Source of the DNA: a virus
Virus record (IMG/VR): IMGVR_UViG_3300028800_000050
Location: 1 to 37,203 of that record
Length of the DNA: 37,203 nt
Reading direction: 5' to 3' (one strand)
A program made the position numbers and the translations under genes. Under the pieces are notes generated by a model that made no database searches, was not told the DNA's origin, and saw only the letters and a program-made list of their open reading frames with translations. Positions 14,868 to 22,234 of this stretch are shown in pieces (within the stretch, counting starts at the first letter, position 1; every line of letters starts with the position of its first letter).

Positions 14868-15529
14868 TTTCTATCCTTCGAAAAATACTCCTGCATGAAT
14901 TCGCTGACAGATTTACCTGATTCTAGAGCAGTCATTAGCGCGGCCTCGTATTCATCTGATCTCGCTCGCTCTTCATCTTCAATCTTCTTCAGGAACCATT
15001 CAATTTCTTCGTCTTGCTCTTCGGGTGCAAAGCATTCTTTTTTGGTACACGGAAAAGCAAGAACTGTTCTACCTTCGCGCTGAAGACCAGCTATAACCTT
15101 TTGTTGTTCTTCATCTGATAAATGATTAAATTCAAAGCATTGGTTTGCTTTTCTATTTTCTGGCATTAAGTAAGTTATTTTACCCACAGGACTTTTATCA
15201 AGCTGACCATCTATGCTTTCTGGGCAATTAGGAACAAGTGAATTTATAATCGTCCGGCAATCGCTCAGATAAATATCATCATTTCCTTTACTCTTTTCGT
15301 AGATGCTTTTTGCAATAGCATTAACGTATTTACTTAAGATAATATGCGCTATCTTTAACTTGTCCTTTGCCTGTTGTTTTTGGACGTTTTCATCAAAAGT
15401 ATAACTAAAATCATATCTCTTATGTTTTATAGTTATGGATTTATCTTGCGTTAAAGAATCCTCAATAACATCGAACAAATCTTGCAATGCAGATTCGATG
15501 TTATTAGATAAATGATAAGATTTATTCAC
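14864..15529 (-). CDS. Uncharacterised protein, GTG start, 221 aa
   Basis: The start is a GTG preceded by AAGGATAATT and overlaps the end of the previous gene. Mainly helical and acidic; residues 75-100 (AHIILSKYVNAIAKSIYEKSKG) and the last 60 (EEIEWFLKKIEDEERARSDEYEAALMTALESGKSVSEFM) look amphipathic. Cysteines near FPCTKKECF and LVPNC. No family recognised. The position between terminase and the exported proteins gives no clear functional hint. Confidence 0.6.
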   Translation of the reverse strand: MNKSYHLSNNIESALQDLFDVIEDSLTQDKSITIKHKRYDFSYTFDENVQKQQAKDKLKIAHIILSKYVNAIAKSIYEKSKGNDDIYLSDCRTIINSLVPNCPESIDGQLDKSPVGKITYLMPENRKANQCFEFNHLSDEEQQKVIAGLQREGRTVLAFPCTKKECFAPEEQDEEIEWFLKKIEDEERARSDEYEAALMTALESGKSVSEFMQEYFSKDRK

Positions 15530-15848
15530 AATTATCCTTAAAGAAGTTTTTTTTCGCTTTGATCTCTTCTTCTACTAACATATTAACATTTATGGGGCTT
15601 ATATTTGCGAATCTATATCCTTCTAATTCGTTATTGAGTTTTTTTAAATCTCTATGAGCCTCAAATAATTCTTTTTTATAAGATTCAGCATTATAGTCAA
15701 TTAAACCTATTTGGGCAGCCAAATTTTGAAACCATAAATTAAGTTCTATTGTTGAAAACTCTTCATAAGAAATTCCCTCTAACTGCATCATTAAATTTTG
15801 AACGTTTTTTTCCAAATTTTCGTCGAAATCATACGCGAATTTTTTCAA
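15522..15848 (-). CDS. Uncharacterised helical protein, TTG start, 108 aa
   Basis: Reading starts at a TTG that overlaps the terminase stop (TTTTGA) with GGGAG seven bases upstream, inside the terminase C-terminus. The N-terminus KKFAYDFDENLEKNVQNLM resembles the KRYDFSYTFDENVQKQQ region of the next protein, suggesting related domains. A predicted coiled coil covers about residues 60-80. Function unknown. Confidence 0.55.
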   Translation of the reverse strand: MKKFAYDFDENLEKNVQNLMMQLEGISYEEFSTIELNLWFQNLAAQIGLIDYNAESYKKELFEAHRDLKKLNNELEGYRFANISPINVNMLVEEEIKAKKNFFKDNCE

Positions 15849-18244
15849 AACATTCTCCCATTAAATTTATTTCCCGTCCCACTGAATGGATTCGAACTAG
15901 TAAACGGATTATCAAAACCTTGTTCGCTACCATACATAACCTTGTTATAACCACGACGCGCATCTTCTTCGGTCATTCCTTGCTGATGCTGATCTAACGT
16001 AAGACACATATATCTAAAAGAATCACACCAATCGCTATGTTGATCGTGATACGGCTGCTGTTTATAGATTTTTTTACCGTCATCCCACTCACGGTGATAA
16101 GACTCTAATGCAACAATTAACTTAGCGCATTTCTGTTCATCAATATAAATACGACTAAACGAGGCCATAACCTTCTCAATGCCATCAGCAACAGAGACGC
16201 GTGGAGTGGCACTTACCATCTTGCCTTTATTCTCTCTAACTTCAAAGTTTAAACCTAGTTGGCGAGCCATCTCTATTCGCGTATGACCGGTTTGATAATC
16301 ATGTATCTCTATATCATGAGGACCGAAGTGCTTAGAATATACGTACTCTTTGGATTGTATGACTTTAATATAGTGATTCAATGGCTGGTTCGTATTGGCA
16401 TAACTGTCTATCACATGCACCAAATTATTTTTAGTTAATTGTCCAAAAACAATTACAGTTTGATCATTAAAACCTAGGTCCCATGCTGTAAATACAGGTA
16501 AGGACGGGTCATAAGGAACTTTGCCAATACGACCATCATTTCTCATTGCTAATACATAATTAGCATAAAAAGAACCTTCAACACCACGATCCCAGGAGCA
16601 ATTATGTACCGACCGACCGTTTATCAAATAACTTTCATCATATTGAACCGATAGATTATAAACTAATCCTTTAAATTTATATGTATCAATCGATCTTATA
16701 CGAGCTGCGATGCAATTTTTAGCTCTAATCAGTTGTGTTTCCTGATTTTTAACTCTTATGCCAGAAAAAGAAATGTGTACTTGATATGACTTTTGGCAAT
16801 TAATAGATCTGCCATCTATGATACCCTGGCATGCATCTCTAATAGATATTCCGGCTGCATATACGAGATTCAAGCTATTTGCTAGTAATTGGACCTGATA
16901 TGCCAATGTTTTACTCACCGTAGAATATATAAATCTTTCTTGGTTCTTATGGATGCCATGGGATCCATCTCCCTTCATAAGCTCATGGAAGAAATCTTCT
17001 TCGTGAGAACTAATTAAATGAAATGGGATTCGTTTGTTGTTGGCCATTAGCCCACAACTCGATTTAAAGAAATCAGCAAGCTGGACTGAATTAACTTGAA
17101 CTACGCTCATTGAATCGGTAACCGAAATAGCGTAAGGCAACCCTAATGACTTTAAATATTCGATAATTATAGGAGCTTCATCGTGTATTATTGAAAACTG
17201 CGCTGCATTATTCATGCAAGAACCTTCTGTAATATACCATGCCAGTAACATACAAAGCTCATGAGATATTACTGGATATTCTCCTAATGTCATTTTGGGA
17301 AACACAACTCTATCATCTTCCGTAATTTTGCGGGCTTCTTTCCATTCGTAAGATTGAGTAGATGAATGATATATTCTTAGGGGATGATTAGGCGTACAAA
17401 TAATATTTTCACCAGAACCAAAGGATGATATCTCGATTAAATCCCCTTCATATTCTCTAGAAATAACATCCAGAACCTTTCTTAATCTACCTGAGTGAGA
17501 TACAACCAGATCATCCCTACAAATCATCTCAATAGATTTTGATTCACGATCTGTCAATACTTGTTGCCCAGCAGGAAAACAATAGTATTCTTGTTGGATG
17601 AACTCTTCTGAATGTATAAGGCGCTCTTTATCAAGCGCCTCTTGCGTTATATGTTTTGTATCATCGACAGTAATACGATAACGCCACCAATCTGGCCACT
17701 GTTTGGCTCTTTCCCATAAATCATAAAAATGATTGCGTCCCAATGGGGTAGATATAAAGACAATTTTCCCTCCATTAGCTGCTACAATCGGCGAAGCAAA
17801 CTCAAAAGCACGATAGTCAGCACGGCTAAACTCAGAGAATATAATAAGAGTAGCGTTAGAACCAACAACTGAGGTATCATACTTATCCGATCCACGTAAT
17901 TGGATGACACTATTGTTCATCAAGGTAATCTTAAGTTCGGTAGCATTCATAGACTTGATAAGTTCTGGTGGAATCAGATCCAAGAAGCGCGTCCCATCAT
18001 TGCTTATCGCATCCCATATGACACTTCGTGCCTGTCTAAATTGGGGCAAGAAGTACAGAACCGTCGTGGTCTTTCTCAATGCCCAACGAATAGCAAAGTT
18101 CCACGCCATATAATCCTTACCCAAACGGCGCGGGCCCACAAAAATAGCAGCTCGGTATTTGTTACTATTCTCCATAGCCTCAAAAAAGGGAATTTGATAA
18201 CTACGAGGGATGAACTTATCTAGTTTGATCATAGAGAAATCCAT
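15845..18244 (-). CDS. terL: Terminase large subunit interrupted by an intein, 799 aa precursor
   Basis: The packaging motor: an N-terminal ATPase and a C-terminal nuclease. The ATPase shows a P-loop FVGPRRLGKD (residues 35-44, with D where S/T is usual) and a Walker B-like LIIFSEFS (133-140). The nuclease shows FTAWDLGFND (585-594), EIHDYQTG and QHSDWCDSFRYM (735-746), the expected acidic residues of the RuvC-like fold. Residues 222-548 are an intein; splicing leaves a 472-aa terminase joined as QQEYY-CSWDRGVEG, a normal length. The ribosome binding site is weak. Confidence 0.92.
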   Translation of the reverse strand: MDFSMIKLDKFIPRSYQIPFFEAMENSNKYRAAIFVGPRRLGKDYMAWNFAIRWALRKTTTVLYFLPQFRQARSVIWDAISNDGTRFLDLIPPELIKSMNATELKITLMNNSVIQLRGSDKYDTSVVGSNATLIIFSEFSRADYRAFEFASPIVAANGGKIVFISTPLGRNHFYDLWERAKQWPDWWRYRITVDDTKHITQEALDKERLIHSEEFIQQEYYCFPAGQQVLTDRESKSIEMICRDDLVVSHSGRLRKVLDVISREYEGDLIEISSFGSGENIICTPNHPLRIYHSSTQSYEWKEARKITEDDRVVFPKMTLGEYPVISHELCMLLAWYITEGSCMNNAAQFSIIHDEAPIIIEYLKSLGLPYAISVTDSMSVVQVNSVQLADFFKSSCGLMANNKRIPFHLISSHEEDFFHELMKGDGSHGIHKNQERFIYSTVSKTLAYQVQLLANSLNLVYAAGISIRDACQGIIDGRSINCQKSYQVHISFSGIRVKNQETQLIRAKNCIAARIRSIDTYKFKGLVYNLSVQYDESYLINGRSVHNCSWDRGVEGSFYANYVLAMRNDGRIGKVPYDPSLPVFTAWDLGFNDQTVIVFGQLTKNNLVHVIDSYANTNQPLNHYIKVIQSKEYVYSKHFGPHDIEIHDYQTGHTRIEMARQLGLNFEVRENKGKMVSATPRVSVADGIEKVMASFSRIYIDEQKCAKLIVALESYHREWDDGKKIYKQQPYHDQHSDWCDSFRYMCLTLDQHQQGMTEEDARRGYNKVMYGSEQGFDNPFTSSNPFSGTGNKFNGRMF
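16601..17581 (-). other. Intein with LAGLIDADG endonuclease domain inside terL, 327 aa
   Basis: It begins with Cys222 (CFPAGQQVLTD, block A), has a block B with the TxxH motif (NIICTPNHPLRI), two LAGLIDADG-like helices (CMLLAWYITEGSC at 331-343 and FFHELMKGDGSHG at 418-430), block F (YNLSVQYDESYLINGRSV) and ends His547-Asn548, with Cys549 as the first downstream residue. All catalytic residues for splicing are present, and both endonuclease motifs keep an acidic residue (E340, D426), so it is likely active in both roles. The insertion site lies between the ATPase and nuclease domains at a conserved segment. Confidence 0.95.
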
Positions 18245-18275
18245 GCATTATACGCCATTGTATTTATAATAAGCA

Positions 18276-18446
18276 TTAATCTTGATCTAAAGTGCGGTTT
18301 GAATTAGCCCAGTTAACCAGGGAGTCTACTACCGCGTCTTCATCCTCATCAAACTTATCGCATAAGTAGCCATCGTAAGGCTCGGGAGCCTTGGAATGTA
18401 ATACCCATTCAATATCACATAAAGGACAACGACTGTAATCATTCAT
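18276..18446 (-). CDS. Small acidic CxxC protein, 56 aa
   Basis: The frame begins MNDYSRCPLCDIEWVLHS with a CPLC knuckle and a third cysteine at YLCD, followed by an acidic stretch (DEDEDAVVD). AAAGGACTTGGAG precedes the ATG, which overlaps the previous stop (ATGA). It resembles its upstream neighbour, which also has one CxxC followed by an acidic tail; the pair may be distant duplicates. Probable metal-binding small protein of unknown role. Confidence 0.6.
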   Translation of the reverse strand: MNDYSRCPLCDIEWVLHSKAPEPYDGYLCDKFDEDEDAVVDSLVNWANSNRTLDQD

Positions 18447-18619
18447 CTCCAAGTCCTTTCATTATTATTCTTGGGACTATTGTAAGGAATATACATATCA
18501 CGCTCTTCATCTTCTTCCCAGCAAATCACGTTACCAACCGTAAAAAGAGTTCTGTTATCTGCTTCATGATCAAACCAAGGCTTCTCACAAAGACCACAAA
18601 TGAAATCACTCTTCATCAT
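18443..18619 (-). CDS. Small CxxC protein, 58 aa
   Basis: Starting at the first ATG of MMKSDFICGLCEKPW (a second ATG follows at once; an upstream TTG is also open). It has one CxxC pair, a third cysteine (NVICWEEDEERD) and an acidic middle. The start lies inside the end of the 18606-18836 gene, so translation is coupled; the ribosome binding site is not clear. The function is not recognisable. Confidence 0.52.
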   Translation of the reverse strand: MMKSDFICGLCEKPWFDHEADNRTLFTVGNVICWEEDEERDMYIPYNSPKNNNERTWR

Positions 18620-18836
18620 CACTATATACTTCAGCAATAAATTCTTTTGTGGATTTGATAGATATGATTGATGATATTCTCACAAAACGTTGATCTATAA
18701 CTACAAATTTTCTTCTGCCTTCATTGTTCTTATCTTTCTCGATACAATCGATAAGCTTTGCAAAATCGGCCATTGTAGCTATAAAACTAAATTCTTCTTG
18801 ATTACTTAAAGTCATCTTAAATTCATATGATCTCAT
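18606..18836 (-). CDS. Uncharacterised small protein, 76 aa
   Basis: GAGAG precedes the ATG and the start overlaps the end of the 18823-19359 gene. It looks like a small beta-rich domain: FKMTLSNQEEFSFIATMADFAKLIDCIEK, RKFVVIDQRFVRISSIISIKS, ending in acidic residues. Such a pattern (strand, helix, strand, strand) is common in small phage proteins, but I cannot assign a family. Confidence 0.58.
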   Translation of the reverse strand: MRSYEFKMTLSNQEEFSFIATMADFAKLIDCIEKDKNNEGRRKFVVIDQRFVRISSIISIKSTKEFIAEVYSDDEE

Positions 18837-19359
18837 CGCTCTCTCTTTTCCCTATAATAGGCATAGCAACTTTAATTTCTTTAACTTCATAAACGTACTT
18901 ACTTTCCTCTTTAAGCTTACGCTCTTCCGCATCTTCCCACACCGTAGAATACATAGGCAATGCTTTTGCTATATAACCAGGCGAGTCTTTAACCATGTTT
19001 TCCATGCGCTCGCCAAGCTTGGCTTTAGCATATTGTAATGCTCGAGCAAAATACTCATTGTCATTTGCCATCTTGTAAAACCATCTTGGAGCAATGCGTT
19101 TTGACAACGGAAAACTATCTATCAGTCGAGAGTCTTCTTTGTTGGCCCATTCAACAAGCTCATCAGATATAGCTCTTTGCCATTCGGGATTACTGGAAAC
19201 GTGTGTCAATCTAGTTTCGGGTGCAAAGTCGCGCGCGGAGGATAACAGCTCAGCTCGTTCTCGCAACTCCTGGTTCTTATTATCTATTCGTAAATCTGCT
19301 TTCCTAAGCCGCTCTGCATCTCTTTTACTGGGCTTCATCTTCATTGAAGGAACTTTCAT
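18823..19359 (-). CDS. Possible terminase small subunit, 178 aa
   Basis: GGGAGGTGCG precedes the ATG, which overlaps the stop of the RusA-like gene (ATGA). The protein is charged and helical: a basic N-terminal coil (KPSKRDAERLRKADLRIDNKNQELRER), then WFYKMANDNEYFARALQYAKAKLGERMENMVKDS. The ARALQYAKAKLGERME-type helix in the middle and its position a few genes before the large terminase resemble small terminases, which recognise viral DNA. The usual N-terminal HTH is not obvious, so the call rests on context. Confidence 0.5.
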   Translation of the reverse strand: MKVPSMKMKPSKRDAERLRKADLRIDNKNQELRERAELLSSARDFAPETRLTHVSSNPEWQRAISDELVEWANKEDSRLIDSFPLSKRIAPRWFYKMANDNEYFARALQYAKAKLGERMENMVKDSPGYIAKALPMYSTVWEDAEERKLKEESKYVYEVKEIKVAMPIIGKRESDEII

Positions 19360-19799
19360 CGCACCTCCCTAATTATAATTTCTGTACGGGGGACACCGTA
19401 GACCTTATAGGCGTTTGTCCAACTTATCACACATTCTTCACCAAAGCAGGATGCATCCTTTAAGCATTCAAGATAAAGTTTAATCAAATGATCAAGAGAT
19501 GGATTATGCCGATATGGCTTACCGATAAGCTCACTCTTTCTTTCAAGTCGTGCATTCTGTAATAGGGGAAAATGAAAAGATAATTGTATTGCTATGGTGC
19601 CGGTAAATGCAGACCGATTATCAAGTTGATCGGTTATAACATTAATAATGTGTTGGCGCTTTTCTAAGAAATGTTCAAGTGCTTTGGTTTTTCGTTGGCG
19701 TGACAACTTAAGTGTGAGAGGGCTGCCTTCAATAATAAATAGTTCTGCTCGCGGATTCCGCTCACTTGCAAACGCCAGATTGATAATGTCTGGTTGCAT
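19356..19799 (-). CDS. RusA-like Holliday junction resolvase, 147 aa
   Basis: RusA enzymes are small dimeric nucleases that cut Holliday junctions and help process phage DNA branches before packaging. The motif HNPSLDHLIKLYLECL (residues 98-113) matches the family's PDxDNLxK core, followed by GEECVISWTNAYKVYG (120-134), the equivalent of the D-x-x-V...KVY segment. D103 and K107 are kept; the second core aspartate is replaced by serine (S101) and the later acidic position is E121/E122, so catalytic residues are slightly unusual. GGGAG precedes the ATG. It pairs functionally with the Erf-type protein. Confidence 0.75.
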   Translation of the reverse strand: MQPDIINLAFASERNPRAELFIIEGSPLTLKLSRQRKTKALEHFLEKRQHIINVITDQLDNRSAFTGTIAIQLSFHFPLLQNARLERKSELIGKPYRHNPSLDHLIKLYLECLKDASCFGEECVISWTNAYKVYGVPRTEIIIREVR

Positions 19800-19817
19800 C
19801 GATTACTCCCATGCTCA

Positions 19818-20108
19818 TTACGTACTCTTCTTTTTTGGACCTCTTTTTGATGTGATTTCAAATCGCTGCTGAGAATGATTTTCCTTTGGAACCGATTTTA
19901 AGCGATGAATTTCTTGTTGTACATCAGATAAATCAGACATACTTTTGTTATAGGCATCAGTCATCTTTTTGTAATTATCTTCAAGGTAAATAAGCTGTTC
20001 TTTGAGTCTTGTGTTCTTATCGTGAAGCTCTTTGTTAACCGCAAGTTGTCTAAAGTTCTCTCTGCGCAACGATTCTTCCGGGCATCTAGAAAATACATGA
20101 AGTTTCAT
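19818..20108 (-). CDS. Coiled-coil protein, 96 aa
   Basis: AAGGATAGT precedes the ATG. Residues 15-75 form one long coiled coil (RRENFRQLAVNKELHDKNTRLKEQL ... DVQQEIHRLK), followed by a basic tail ending KRGPKKKST. Basic tail and coil suggest a DNA- or partner-binding role. It lies between the replication protein and the RusA-like gene. No family recognised. Confidence 0.58.
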   Translation of the reverse strand: MKLHVFSRCPEESLRRENFRQLAVNKELHDKNTRLKEQLIYLEDNYKKMTDAYNKSMSDLSDVQQEIHRLKSVPKENHSQQRFEITSKRGPKKKST

Positions 20109-20194
20109 ACTATCCTTTTTTTATCTCAGTATTGTTCTTCTCGCGACATCATAGTAAGGATTTTAATAACTGTAAAATGATTCGGTCATCTTTT

Positions 20195-20231
20195 CCTTGA
20201 AATTTGGATGTTCAAACTCGAATTTTCAAGG
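20195..20231. terminator. Hairpin over the stop codon of the replication gene
   Basis: CCTTGAAA pairs with TTTCAAGG (eight pairs) around a 21-base loop; the stop codon of the 20226-21446 gene lies in one arm. No T run follows leftward (GGAAAAGATG), so it is a weak candidate terminator or an mRNA 3'-end protector. Confidence 0.35.
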
Positions 20232-21446
20232 AGCACCAAGCAAACAGTTAGCTACAAACTTCTCGAAATATTCTTTACCCATCAATTTTGCAAAACTCTC
20301 AGCTTCCGGTGTCTTTAACCATTCCATCGTATTTTGTTTTTTCGTTTCTATACTTTCAACTTTGACCGGTTCTGGCTTGTATTCTGGATAAAGCTGTTGT
20401 GCACTGACTTCTTGTTGCACCTTTTGTGGGGATTTATTCGAATAGGTATGCTGGGCATTACCATATCTCAATGTCCCCTCGTTTTTTTTCGTTTCTTTTT
20501 TATATTTTTCGAGATCAAATGGCTTTTGCTCAGACGGTTCCTTAACAAATTGAGCATTGACGGGCATTTTAAATATATCTTGCAGCTGATACATCAAACC
20601 ATAATCTGGATTAATACTTTCTTCTAAACAACGCTCACTACATACTTTGCAAAACCATAAGAATTCGTCTTTAAGCATTCGTTTTTCAGTAACATAACTG
20701 AGCTTATGCGCAGCATATTCTATTACCTCATCGGGAAACTTCGATAACTGTATTTGTCCCCAACGGGTCAAAGCAAGCCTTTTAGTAACGCCAAGTATCG
20801 CCGATGATATAGGATTCTGTTTACCAATTTGCCCTTGTTGCATAATTTCCATATTCTTTCCCGTCTGATGGTAGATTCTACTAGATATATAATTCCTTAT
20901 TATTCTAACTTTAGATGGTGTCGGGTTGTTTGAAAAACTGCTCATGGAGCTCATTAACAATGCTAGACCAAAGGTAAGTAGATCTCTAAAAGAAGGAAGA
21001 AGATGTTTTAACTTTGATTTCATAGCAGGTGTCATGAAGAATTCTGAAATGTTATAGAAACAGGTTCTTCTATGACGATATCCCTTGAATATAAACTTGA
21101 GATCATGAAGCGTCTTGAGACATTCATTTACCGTCTGGCGTGATACCCCTAGCTTCTGAGCAATATGAGACTGTGAACAACCAATAGCCCTAAAGCGTAA
21201 CCTCATCCAGATCAGATAGTTAAATACTTCACGCTGTGTTTTAGTCAGATCTCTAATAGCTTTTTCAGGATCAGAAACTGCTTCAAGTTCGGGAATGGGA
21301 AAGCGTATCTTTTCAGGTGTAAAAGGTCTCTTTTTGCGCGGAGCAATCTTTTTCTGATGAGCAATATTTTCATTAGAGGAATTTGTTTCTTGACGAGAAT
21401 GAATTTTCTGTGTTAGATTAGAGATAACATTTGAAATACAAATCAT
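20226..21446 (-). CDS. Probable replication initiator with winged HTH domain, 406 aa
   Basis: A basic N-terminus (KKIAPRKKRPF) leads to a helix-turn-helix at residues 68-118 (KTQREVFNYLIW, then CSQSHIAQKLGVSRQTVNECLKTL) with a wing-like FIFKGYRHRRTCFYN. The rest is helical with a CxxxC pair (WFCKVCSERC) and a K/E/Q-rich linker before a short C-terminal helix (EAESFAKLMGKEYFEKFVAN). Tandem GATCTCC repeats lie directly before the start, the layout of iteron-controlled initiators in plasmids and phages. Replication is the best guess; a transcription regulator is the alternative. GGAGATCAATAA precedes the ATG. Confidence 0.55.
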   Translation of the reverse strand: MICISNVISNLTQKIHSRQETNSSNENIAHQKKIAPRKKRPFTPEKIRFPIPELEAVSDPEKAIRDLTKTQREVFNYLIWMRLRFRAIGCSQSHIAQKLGVSRQTVNECLKTLHDLKFIFKGYRHRRTCFYNISEFFMTPAMKSKLKHLLPSFRDLLTFGLALLMSSMSSFSNNPTPSKVRIIRNYISSRIYHQTGKNMEIMQQGQIGKQNPISSAILGVTKRLALTRWGQIQLSKFPDEVIEYAAHKLSYVTEKRMLKDEFLWFCKVCSERCLEESINPDYGLMYQLQDIFKMPVNAQFVKEPSEQKPFDLEKYKKETKKNEGTLRYGNAQHTYSNKSPQKVQQEVSAQQLYPEYKPEPVKVESIETKKQNTMEWLKTPEAESFAKLMGKEYFEKFVANCLLGAP

Positions 21447-21510
21447 TTATTGATCTCCGTTTGATCTCCTGTGGATTTATTGATCTCCTGTGGATTTATT
21501 GATCTCCTGG
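21447..21510. repeat. Iteron-like tandem repeats before the replication gene
   Basis: Leftward, GGAGATC occurs four times (21452-21458, 21463-21469, 21482-21488, 21501-21507); the two outer 19-bp units read CAGGAGATCAATAAATCCA. The copy nearest the gene provides its ribosome binding site and start (GGAGATCAATAAATG), while the others end in CC instead of the G of ATG. They may be initiator-binding iterons that also control translation, or simply a duplicated leader. Confidence 0.75.
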
Positions 21511-21725
21511 GTTTCATAAACATTTGATTCATTTGTGTCCTTAAACACTTCGTAACATATCTTGCCGGACAGGTACGTAAGTGGTAGTTAAAAAAGTTTA
21601 TTAGTTATGATTCATTATTTAAAAGCTAAATTTTATTCGAAAGAATAAGGTTTAGCTTCTTTTACGTCAAGTTTTATCGCTTGGCGTTTTTTTATTTAGT
21701 AGATAATTTTTCCTTGGATTCATTC
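21511..21725. other. Leader region of the replication gene: long hairpin, possible antisense RNA
   Basis: No gene of convincing length. 21623-21658 is a two-part hairpin (AAGCTAAA/TTTAGCTT outside, TTATTC-GAAA-GAATAA inside). A rightward terminator follows at 21665-21693. Since the replication gene is read leftward, a rightward RNA ending there would be antisense to its leader. A weak TTGCCG (21562) with TAGTTA 17 bases later is the only promoter-like pair I see. Confidence 0.4.
21665..21693 (+). terminator. Rightward rho-independent terminator
   Basis: CGTCAAG, eight-base loop, CTTGGCG (seven pairs, one G-U) followed by seven T. Clear in the rightward direction, although no rightward gene lies before it. 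That oddity is the main reason to suspect a small RNA here. Confidence 0.7.
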
Positions 21726-21887
21726 CTATAATTCAGTCTTCTTTGCCTCTCCAGCCTTATGGGAATAAACGAGCAAGTATAAAATAGACAAACCAAGCCC
21801 CCAAACCCAGTAACTATAGGCAATAATAAGGGTCTTCACTGCAAGAAAAATCACCGCATAAAGTTCATATAGTTCACTTTTTTTCAT
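21726..21887 (-). CDS. Small membrane protein, two TM segments, 53 aa
   Basis: MKKSELYELYAVIFLAVKTL opens the frame; hydrophobic spans cover about residues 9-24 and 27-41 (YWVWGLGLSILYLLVY), with a basic/polar tail. The start lies 14 bases inside the end of the HTH gene, so the two are co-translated. Placement behind an early regulator is typical for small host-modifying membrane proteins, but nothing more can be said. Confidence 0.5.
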   Translation of the reverse strand: MKKSELYELYAVIFLAVKTLIIAYSYWVWGLGLSILYLLVYSHKAGEAKKTEL

Positions 21888-22101
21888 TGTTCAACTCAAT
21901 ATAATCATCAATTTTTGATAACGTTAAATATTGCATTGGCTTTTCAGTGTTGAAAAATCTATGCAATGATACCGGTGATATACCAACTTCTGCTGCGGCA
22001 GCACGAAGAGATATTCGCTTTCTCTTCATCACCTTAAATAATCCAACACGAAGCTCTTCTTTTTTTGCCATTAATTCTTTAAACATACGTGATTCTTTCA
22101 T
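21874..22101 (-). CDS. Small HTH regulator (Cro/Xre-like), 75 aa
   Basis: Start MKESRMFKEL chosen because the promoter's -10 lies only 25 bases upstream (22126-22131), and a longer start at 22137 would precede it. The helix-turn-helix is at about residues 30-52 (KRISLRAAAAEVGISPVSLHRFFN). It is transcribed divergently from the 97-aa/erf operon, with palindromes in the gap, so it probably regulates both. With no integrase seen it need not mean lysogeny; a Cro-like early switch or plasmid-type control is as likely. Confidence 0.72.
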   Translation of the reverse strand: MKESRMFKELMAKKEELRVGLFKVMKRKRISLRAAAAEVGISPVSLHRFFNTEKPMQYLTLSKIDDYIELNNEKK

Positions 22102-22116
22102 GGTTATTCTTTCAAC

Positions 22117-22131
22117 TATAATAATATTATA
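22117..22131. promoter_or_regulatory. 15-bp palindrome, candidate operator
   Basis: TATAATAATATTATA is a perfect inverted repeat covering the -10 box of the leftward promoter. A protein bound here would block the HTH gene's own promoter. Confidence 0.42.
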
Positions 22132-22154
22132 TAACATTGTACGACATTAAACAA
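22126..22154 (-). promoter_or_regulatory. Leftward sigma70-type promoter for the HTH gene
   Basis: TTGTTT (22149-22154), 17-base spacer, TATAAT (22126-22131). Start of transcription is expected near 22119, about 18 bases before the ATG. Confidence 0.68.
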
Positions 22155-22158
22155 GCTA

Positions 22159-22186
22159 TTGTATAATAAATATTCTGTGGTATTAT
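22159..22186 (+). promoter_or_regulatory. Rightward promoter for the early operon
   Basis: TTGTAT (22159-22164), 16-base spacer, TATTAT (22181-22186). The downstream gene has a strong AAAGGAG at 22223-22229. An ATTCT/AGAAT inverted repeat (about 22172-22193) overlaps the -10 and could be an operator. Confidence 0.55.
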
Positions 22187-22234
22187 ATAGAATAACAGGT
22201 TTGGAGTAAACAAAATTTATAAAAGGAGATAACT

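Noticed and set aside
15880-15905. GTTCGAATCC resembling a tRNA T-loop, possible attachment site
   Set aside because: It codes for part of the terminase C-terminus (SSNPF) and no acceptor or anticodon stems surround it; no integrase in the genome.
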